Shown in pieces: positions 56,721-64,000 of a DNA stretch of 64,000 nt. The position numbers and the translations under genes are program-made. The DNA is taken from positions 123,370,752-123,434,751 of the forward strand of contig CM051462.1 of the NCBI GenBank assembly GCA_028095005.1. The letters are read 5' to 3'. The notes beneath the pieces are model-generated. The model was not told the DNA's origin. It made no database searches and was given only the letters and a program-made list of their open reading frames with translations. Position 1 is the first letter of the stretch, and every line of letters starts with the position of its first letter. This DNA is from Rhynchospora pubera. Lineage: Eukaryota > Streptophyta > Magnoliopsida > Poales > Cyperaceae.

Positions 56721-58363
56721 TGATCGATGGGGAAACCAAGTCTCAAAATAAAAACCTCGTGTCTGCCGATCTAATCGTTTGTAGAACAGCTTGAGGGTCG
56801 AATTCACAGGGACGGTGTTGGAATATTAGTCTTTTACTTTACTAAACTAGCTAGACGGTTCAACTCTTATATGAATTAAGGGTCGCAGGTGAGTCTAAAT
56901 CCTAAGTCTAGTTTCAAGGTCAAAACAAGAATTAATGAGAGAGATTCAACAAGTCACGTAATTCTAGGGTTTCTGGTTGCTAACACTTCTTCTTAGTCCC
57001 AGTTCCAGTGGCCCGCTGACTCTCGTAGCGGCCCGCTAAAAGAACTTAGGTCGCTAATCTATTAGACTGGTCGCTGGCTACTTGGCGGGCATAGACAACC
57101 TCGCTGATTCACTCAGCGGCCCGCTAGGATTAGCGATGTGATTGCAAATTGACTTAATTCAGTTGATAATTGTGTAGGGATAATGACTTAATTAAGGTTC
57201 CTAGATCAAACTCTCGTTTTAGGTCTGGTTATCAATTAATTAACCCAATTTCTCTCGTATAGAATCTAGATTTCAACTATCGTTTCTTGGTCTAGTTTCT
57301 ACAAGTCTATACCTTTCTAACCTATGAAATCCTTGAGTTTTCACTCTTGGAAAGGACTTAACTCTCGTTAACTAGTCCTGGTTTAACCTTTCAGTTTACA
57401 ACCTTCATGTTAATCATAATCATGCCTAATAATCTAAGTTTATTTGGACTTAACCACCTAGCAATTAAGCGAGCTCTACTTAACGGGTGTAAACAAATCT
57501 ACTTAAACAATCATGGCATAATCAATTCAAGCAATTCAAGCAAGGCATAAAACACAAAGATATCAAATAAAATCAATAAACATGCAATCAACAACTAAGA
57601 ATTCGAGTTTACAACCATAGCCCTAGAACAAACAATCAACAACTAAAAGACATCATACAAACACAAGAGAAAATGAGAATAAGGAAAGATTACAACCAAT
57701 TGCTCTTGCGTGTGTCGAAATCTCCTATCAAACACGTCTCTTGCTGTCGCAAATGACCTGCTTGGCGCTGCCTCGATCTGGACTTGAGACTCAACTCTCA
57801 AATAACTCTATGTCTAACCCTAAATTGACCTTGGATTTGATCTCCTCCTTGTTCTCCTCTTTGTTCTCCCTCAAACAGGTCTTTAATAGGCCTTGGGAAC
57901 GTCTAGAAACGCTGGAAATAACTGAAGACGTGCTCTGGATGCACCTGGAGTCGGTAGAAACCGCCATCCAAATATAGAATTGTCAAATCGGGCGATTCTG
58001 CTAAATCTGGCAGTTCCAGGCCTGCGGGCCGCTGGGACTTTCAGCGGGTCGCAGGAAAATGTCAGCACTGCGTCTGGTCAGTATTTTGGGCATATCTCCT
58101 TCATCCGAACTCCGTTTGAGGTGATTCAAGATCCGTTGGAAAGCTTAGAACGAGCTCTTCAACTTTATGGACTCATCCAAGTCATTTCTTGTCCAGAATC
58201 TGCAATAAAATTAGAAACTATGGTAGTAACTCATTCTTGATACAAAACTCTAATTAAACTAACCTAAACTCATCTAAACTATCTAAACTATGTAAACTCA
58301 AGGCAATTGGTTTAGTTTGGAGACAAAATGATACCTGAATATGCATATAAAATCCACTCATCA
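56721..58363 (-). repeat. LTR, right copy (5' LTR of the minus-strand element)
   Basis: 1643 bp with TG...CA ends, preceded on the left by the primer-binding region. It carries the same AGCGGCCCGCT motif set as the left copy. Confidence 0.95.
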
Positions 58364-58368
58364 GTGGG

Positions 58369-59310
58369 GCCGAGCTTTGGGTAGAGGAGAGGTGATACTC
58401 GGTGACCGGAGGCACTCCGGTGGAGGTCGCATAAGAGGAGGGAGGAGGCTTGCGGACCTCACGAGGTGGGATTGTGGCCTTGTGGGAGGCGGAGAGAACG
58501 AGGAGTCGGGCAAATAGAAAATGAATGCTGTCGGTGGGGCTTTTATGCTTTTAATGATTTTTACTTAATGGACGTGACATCGGCACATGGGTAGCTGTCG
58601 GGGGATCGGATCCTCTCGATGTTTTTATAAAATAATGAGTGGATGCCTTGCTAAGCGTCGTATGAGATTAAAGTGGATAAATTTTTACGGACCGCACGAA
58701 TTTCGATAAATTTAAAATTAATCACGGATATTTTGATTGGACGGACACGAATTATCAGAGGTGGCGGGTAGCTTTCAGGAATCACGCGGACAGGATCCGT
58801 ATCAGAGTTCCCCAATTCCATCCAAAATCCAATTTTCATATTTAGTAATTTAATCAATTAAAATTTTAAGTTTATATATATTGATTTTATATTTATAATT
58901 TTACTATTAACATGTTACAATTAATTAGGAATCCAAGTCGTGAGATGCAAAAAGAGTTTCTAAATATTTTTATTGTGAACTATAATTATAATTTTTTAAT
59001 TTAGTACTTTATAATATCATTTCTCTTAATGCATATTATTATTTTTATAAATAATTTTATTCTATTATTAGTTTTGTTATTAATTCGTCATCATGATAAG
59101 TTATGCAATTTCATCTTGCTAACAAAATTTAATTTAGTTTCGTATTTCTATTATGTTTATTTATGTGAAGTTCCAAAAAAATTTCATTAATTATAATTTT
59201 TATATATTTCGAGTTAATTTTATTTATTTTGTTGTTTATATTAACAATTAAATTAATTTCTATTTTCTTTTTTACGGGATATCACAATAGCAATTGTTGA
59301 TTTATTAGAC
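58369..59310. other. Purine-rich remainder and AT-rich spacer
   Basis: 58364-58520 continues the G/A-rich stretch interrupted by the LTR element. The rest is AT-rich with no gene, RNA or repeat that I could support. Confidence 0.45.
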
Positions 59311-59319
59311 CCATGCTGA

Positions 59320-59924
59320 ACTTGATAAACCTTCGTTTGTATTACTGAACTTGATATTCTTTTGCGCATATTCTCCATTTGAGCTTATTAAACTAACAAC
59401 AACCAGTCCTTTGTGCTTGATTGGAGCTGCTGTCAAAGATTTCGGGGAAAAAAGACAATTAACCCCTTTAGAGCTTGGCCAAAAAAATCTTAAAACATAG
59501 AAAAACAATTTACATTATAATTATAAAAATTCATAGTTGTCGAGAGAATTGTGGATAAAAGTTGTTAGGTATTAAGCAAGATAAAAAGGAAATATATTAT
59601 ATGGCGGTGTTATTATTTGGTAATTATTTTATTTCTAAAATCTGTAGAATGTTAAGATCTATTTAAGTATTGTTCTAATCAATTGTAAGGCATCAGAATT
59701 CAGAAATACAAATTCTATTTTACAACTTTCTTATTTTCTCCTTCTTGTTATTTTCGTCTTTCCTGTTATTTCTCTACAATTACAAAAAAATTATCACGGG
59801 ACGTGACAAAAGTTTACAAGTAGTCTGCTGTCTGCACCTTCTATCAGCAATTCAGCATCAGTAGCTAAATCATATGCATAGTAAAGGAATCGAAAATTAT
59901 ATAATTGGAAGTTAACTATATTTC
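59320..59924. repeat. Segmental duplication, copy B, first part
   Basis: Parallels 49860-50150: ACTTGATAAACCTTCGTTTG and TGAACTTGATATTCTTTTG near 59320-59365; CAGCATCAGTAGCTAAATCATATGC and AGTAAAGGAATCG near 59850-59895. The copy continues after the LINE at 63883-63960. Intervening sequence has diverged. Confidence 0.7.
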
Positions 59925-62900
59925 TTTTTTTTTTTTGAATAAAGATGCTCAAGTTGAGCTTCCATTGAAACAAAAAAGAGGGTTACAGAGTCTATTACAA
60001 ACTAATATGGAAGCACAATCATTCAGAAGGAACAATTGTGGCTTGCCAAACAAAGCAACTTGCAAAAAAACTAAAAAACATCAAGCATCAAGCAATAAGA
60101 ATCTCAGCACAAAACACACCACAACAGACAACTCCTAAGGCTTGATACAGAGGTCTATATCTAGCTAAGAGTTTTAAAAGGCAACATCAGAAACCTATAG
60201 AAAAAAACAGGAGCTTCAAAACAAGTTAGGCCTCTAGTTGAGACTCTCTTCAGCGTTAGATACATGTCCTTCACTTGTATCATAGCTCCTTTGCATTTCT
60301 GCCAGGTCCCTGAAGTTTGCCTCTAGCTGAGAATCAAAACTTGTCCAAAAGCGAAATAAACAAAGAGCATTAAGAATCAAAGTGAAAGAACAAGATACCT
60401 TCACATCAGAGAAGAGCCTCCTGTTTCTCTCAATTCAAATAGTCCAACAAAAAGCAGCTAATATGGTTTTTGCATATTTCTTTCTAAAATTATCTAGAGA
60501 GTTAATGCTATTCCAAATTGCTATTATGCTGGAAAAGTCTACATTAATGTTAAGATTATTAAACATATTGAAACCACACCAGAAGGTGTTAGCAATAGTA
60601 CATTTTACAAAAAGGTGTTCTATAGTTTCCTCATTACAAAAGTACAGACATTTATTAGGACCACAATGCCCTCTTTTGACTAAGTTGTCATACGTTAAGA
60701 CTTGTTGTGAATGATGAGCCATAGAAGACATTTATACTTTAAGTGGAATTTTAAGATGCCAGACTGTGTCATTTAAGCTAGTGATAACCCCACTGTTGTT
60801 TAGAAAGTGATACAGGGATTTCACAGTGAAGAGCCCATTATTATTTAAATGCCACCAGACACTACCTACATCATCATTAATTCCACTATTGTTAATAATA
60901 CTTGTTAGCATATTCTTTTCTATTCTAAGATCTTTTGAAACACCGCTGGTTAGGAAAAAAATAATATTTCCTTTATTCCACACCTGTGCTAAAGTGAGAT
61001 GTTCTTTTTTCTTACTTTTCCTATAAATCAAGGGGAATTGCTTGTCTATAGATATGTTATCATACCAAATATCCTTCCAAAAATCTATAGAGGCTCCATT
61101 TCCTATGATTTTCCTATAACAAATTCTCAGTATAGGAAGAAGGCACTGAACACTTTTCAAGAAGTGTGAAAAACTTCCAGTACCATGTTTACCAGCATAC
61201 TTAACTACTAAAATGTCTTTCCAAATACCTTTGTGTTCCTTATACATGTAATTCCATATCCACTTGGCTAAAAGGGCAGAATTCATGTGATAAAGATTTA
61301 AAATTTCCCACCCCCCAAATTCTTTTTTTCTACATATTTGATCCCAATTAACTAAGTTATATTTCCTCTTCTCATTGCCTTGAAATGAACCCCGGAGAAA
61401 AAGTCTTCTAATCTTATCTATCTTAATAAGTACCCATTTTGGGCACTTAAAGAAGGATAAGTAGTACAAAGGTAAAGAGGTAAACACAAAATTTATTAGC
61501 ACTATTTTGCCTCCAATGGAAAGTGCATTGCCTTTCCATTTAGAGAGCTTGGTGTGAAATTTGTCTATCAGCACCTGCCAATCATTTTTGCTTGGTTTTT
61601 TTCAATGCAGGGGTAAATCTAGGTATTTAATAGGAAGGTTACCTTTCTTACATTGGAGAATATTAATAGAAGTGTTCTGTTCCTCTTGAGAAAGATTGAG
61701 AGGGACCACTTCTGATTTAGCACAATTGATTTTAAGCCCTGAAACTTTTTCAAAACCTCTCAAAGTACATGCTATCTTTTGTATCATATTAGTTTCATAC
61801 TTAATGAAAAGTAAAGTGTCATCTGCATATTGCAGATGCATCATTTTATTTCCATTATAGCAGATTGGACCTAAACCATGTAAGTGAATTGAGGCTATTC
61901 CTCTTTCTATTAGTTTAGAGAGTCCCTCTGTTGCTAGTATGAAAAGATAAGAAGTTAGAGGGTTGCCCTGTCTTAAACCTTTTTTGCATTCAAAATAGCT
62001 ACCTATTGTATCATTTATTTGCACAGCTACTTATCCACCAACTAACATTCTTCTTAGCCAGCTTATCCAAGTGGAAGAGAACCCTCTCTGTTCTAAGGAG
62101 TTAAAGAGAAAGCTCCATCTCACATTGTCAAAAGCTTTTTCAGAGTCCAACTTTAGAAGAAGACCTTTATCTTTACTTGTATGAATTGAATGAAGCAATT
62201 CATGAGCAGAACTACTCCTTCTAAAATTGATCTTCCTTTGAGAAAAGTTGTTTGATTGGGCTTAATTATCTTACATAGTACAGGAACAAGTCTATTAGCT
62301 AGAACTTTACTAAAAAGCTTATAGCAGCAGTTCAAAAGACCTAAAGGCCTGTACTCTACTAATCTAGAGGCATCACTCTTTTTTGGCACTAGACAAATGT
62401 TAGCTTTGTTCAAAAGAGAGATATCTAACTTTCCTAAGTAGAAATCAGTGAACATGCTCCGAATATCATCCTTTAAGATGTCCCAAAATGTCTGGTAAAA
62501 CAAGTTGGACATTCCATCAGGCCCTGGGGCTTTGTCAGGATGCATTTGGAAAAGTGTTTCCTTAATTTCATCTATATGGAAAGGTTGACAGAGAGATAAG
62601 TTATCTTCATCTGTTACTTTCTCATTTGAGTTCCAAATATTGTCCACTAAACTACCTCTAGAGCTACTGTTGCAGCCAAAGAGATTTTTGTAATAATCAA
62701 AAGCATGCTCTTGAATCAATGTAGAGTCTCTTACTTCTCTCCCATTGATAACAAGGTGATGTATGTGATTTTTATTTTTTCTAATGGAGGCAGCTTTATG
62801 AAAGAATTTTGTATTAGCATCTCCTTCATAAAGCCAAGTGATCTTGGATCTATTATTCCAGTGGGATTCTTCTTCTTGATAAATTTGGTGAAGCTCTTTT

Positions 62901-63865
62901 TTGGCTTCAATAAAATTATTAAGATCTATCTGATTAATGATCCTATCTTCTAATATATCCTCCTAATCTTTAATGTTTGTGATTAGAGATTCTTTTCGAT
63001 CTCTTATCTCTTTACCTATGTTACTGCTCCAACCCCTAAGTTTATTTGTAATGAAAGCTATTTTGGAGCTCCAATTATAAGCCTTATTGAAGCCTAAGCT
63101 ATTCTGAGGCCACCACCCTTGAATTCTGTTGTACAAATCATCTTGATTAAGCCAAGGTCTTTCAAATTTGAAAGAGTTTCTCCTGACAGTTTGAGTGATT
63201 CCAGTATCAAAGACTAAGGGTGAATGGTCAGAGAAGTTCCTTGGTAAACTGTAGGAGTAGGAATGAGGATAAATATCAACCCATTCTTGGTTGACAAAAA
63301 ATCTGTCTAGACAGGCAAATTGTCTACAATTGTCTCCTCTGGCCCAAGTATATTTTCTATCAAGGACTCTAAAGTCTAAGAGTTTGAAAATTTCTATCCA
63401 ATTATTAAAAAGGTTGGTGTTTCTAACATCGAAAGAAATTCCCATTCTCTCTGTCCTTTTCCTAACAGCATTAAAATCTCCACCAATAATCCAAGGAGCT
63501 TGGATGGAGTTGCCTAAGTCAGTAATTTCATTCCAAAATAGAGAGAATAGGACCATAAAGGAGTAAAGATGAAATTTTCATTAGTTGCTAAAATGGTTAC
63601 ATCTACAGAGATTGAGAATCTATTAATTCTCCAATTCTCAATTTTAAGAGTATTTAAATTAACCCCTACTAGGACACCTCCTGAGGCACCAACAGCAGGA
63701 ATGAACTTCCACTCAAAATTAAAATTAATCGCATTAAGTGATCTTTCGCAAAAGTTACTTTTCTTGGTCTCTTGTATACCAATTAAATCAACTTTCTCAT
63801 GCAAAATTATCTCACTTAGATATCTACATTTAGTATTACTACCTAATCATCTCTCTTGATCATTT
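59925..63865 (-). mobile_element. L1-type LINE, 5'-truncated
   Basis: A poly-T run (59925-59936), which is the poly(A) tail on the minus strand, starts the element. A 17-bp duplication GAAGTTAACTRTATTTC flanks it (59908-59924 and 63866-63882, one difference). It contains endonuclease, reverse transcriptase and zf-RVT text on the minus strand but no ORF1, so it is 5'-truncated. Confidence 0.92.
60435..63804 (-). pseudogene. LINE ORF2 remnant (endonuclease, reverse transcriptase, zf-RVT)
   Basis: Minus-strand frames in order: 63804-63514 (VDLIGIQETKK, endonuclease start), 63556-62963 (IIGGDFNAVR, LDRFFVNQEW, SDHSPLVFD: catalytic EEP endonuclease motifs), 62719-62153 (HPDKAPGPDGMSNLFYQTFW, EYRPLGLLNCCYKLFSKVLA: RT fingers), 62024-61602 (GLRQGNPLTSYLFIL and the catalytic YADD), 61574-60732 (RT thumb and connection) and 60731-60435 (zf-RVT-like region). 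Stops and frameshifts between the blocks make it inactive. The order is that of a plant L1/LINE ORF2, which nicks the target and reverse-transcribes the element's RNA there. Confidence 0.92.
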
Positions 63866-63882
63866 GAAGTTAACTGTATTTC

Positions 63883-64000
63883 AAATTGGAATTTGAACAC
63901 AGTTTGCACATTCAGGAGCATCAAAATTAATGAGTGCACTATATGCATCAAGATCCGATATCACTAAATGAACTTGAACCAATTTTGCCCCCAACGATAG
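63883..64000. repeat. Segmental duplication, copy B, second part
   Basis: GAATTTGAACACAGTTTGCA and GGAGCATCAAAATTAATG match 50150-50195. The copy resumes after the LINE and runs to the window end. Confidence 0.7.

Larger units (their letters stand above)
52064..58363 (-). mobile_element. Young non-autonomous LTR retrotransposon (LARD-like, Athila-related)
   Basis: Two equal 1643-bp LTRs (52064-53706 and 56721-58363) flank a 3.0-kb interior. A perfect 5-bp target duplication GTGGG lies at 52059-52063 and 58364-58368. On the minus strand the primer-binding region AATTGGCGCCGTTGTCGGGG follows the 5' LTR, and a polypurine tract precedes the 3' LTR, so the element is structurally complete. The interior has only a gag-like frame and no protease, reverse transcriptase, RNase H or integrase, so it must be mobilised in trans. 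About six differences between LTRs indicate recent insertion. Confidence 0.93.

Noticed and set aside
1..64000. CRISPR arrays, bacterial operons, riboswitches, rRNA
   Set aside because: None seen; the window is plant nuclear DNA and the repeats present are transposon-type.

Overview
This is nuclear DNA of a flowering plant. It is AT-rich, with intron-rich genes using GT-AG splice sites, an AGCVIII-type protein kinase (a plant-specific class), and dense nested plant transposons: solo LTRs, Athila-like LTR elements, Helitrons, hAT, MULE-type and Tourist-like MITEs, a tRNA-derived SINE and an L1-type LINE. The sequence alone does not fix the species or tell monocot from eudicot. There is no bacterial or organellar architecture.

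Three host genes look intact. (1) An AGC-VIII serine/threonine kinase of the D6PK/G11A type on the minus strand (10463-13460, 3 coding exons, about 489 aa). (2) RPAC1/AC40, the alpha-like subunit shared by RNA polymerases I and III, on the minus strand (17279-27651, 9 coding exons, 368 aa). Its introns host a SINE, a Tourist-like MITE and a complete hAT element with an intact three-exon transposase. (3) A coiled-coil protein of unknown function on the plus strand (43560-49260, 11 exons, 287 aa) with a cysteine-rich tail.

Layout. 7-1596: long-TIR DNA element carrying CGTGT-type repeat clusters. 1669-2065: foldback MITE with a perfect 9-bp target duplication. 2780-5758: chimeric pseudogene (histone H3 start, COP9 signalosome CSN1 exon, possible CesA scrap) split by a 2-kb solo LTR. 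5.7-10.4 kb: AT-rich intergenic DNA with MITEs. 10.4-27.7 kb: kinase and RPAC1. 28.7-33 kb: orphan Helitron 3' end followed by a chimeric gene fragment (receptor-like cytoplasmic kinase exon plus unknown exons). 34.1-36.8 kb: truncated Athila-like retroelement. 37908-43313: complete Helitron with captured exons and a nested copia-like solo LTR; its 5' end lies 246 bp before the start codon of the coiled-coil gene. 49.4-49.8 kb: another MULE-type MITE. 50924-51930: 1-kb foldback made of two inverted BURP-domain gene fragments. 52064-58363: young non-autonomous LTR element (LARD-like). 59925-63865: degenerate LINE with a 17-bp target duplication.

The most unusual items are the BURP inverted duplication, which would form a long hairpin RNA if transcribed; a recurring GC-rich motif of the AGCGGCCCGCT / AGCGGGTCGC type scattered through the LTRs and internal regions of two related retroelements; the hAT element with intact coding capacity inside an essential gene's intron; and two sites of gene-fragment fusion. 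Exon boundaries, reading frames, target duplications and terminal repeats were all read by eye and were not computed by alignment.
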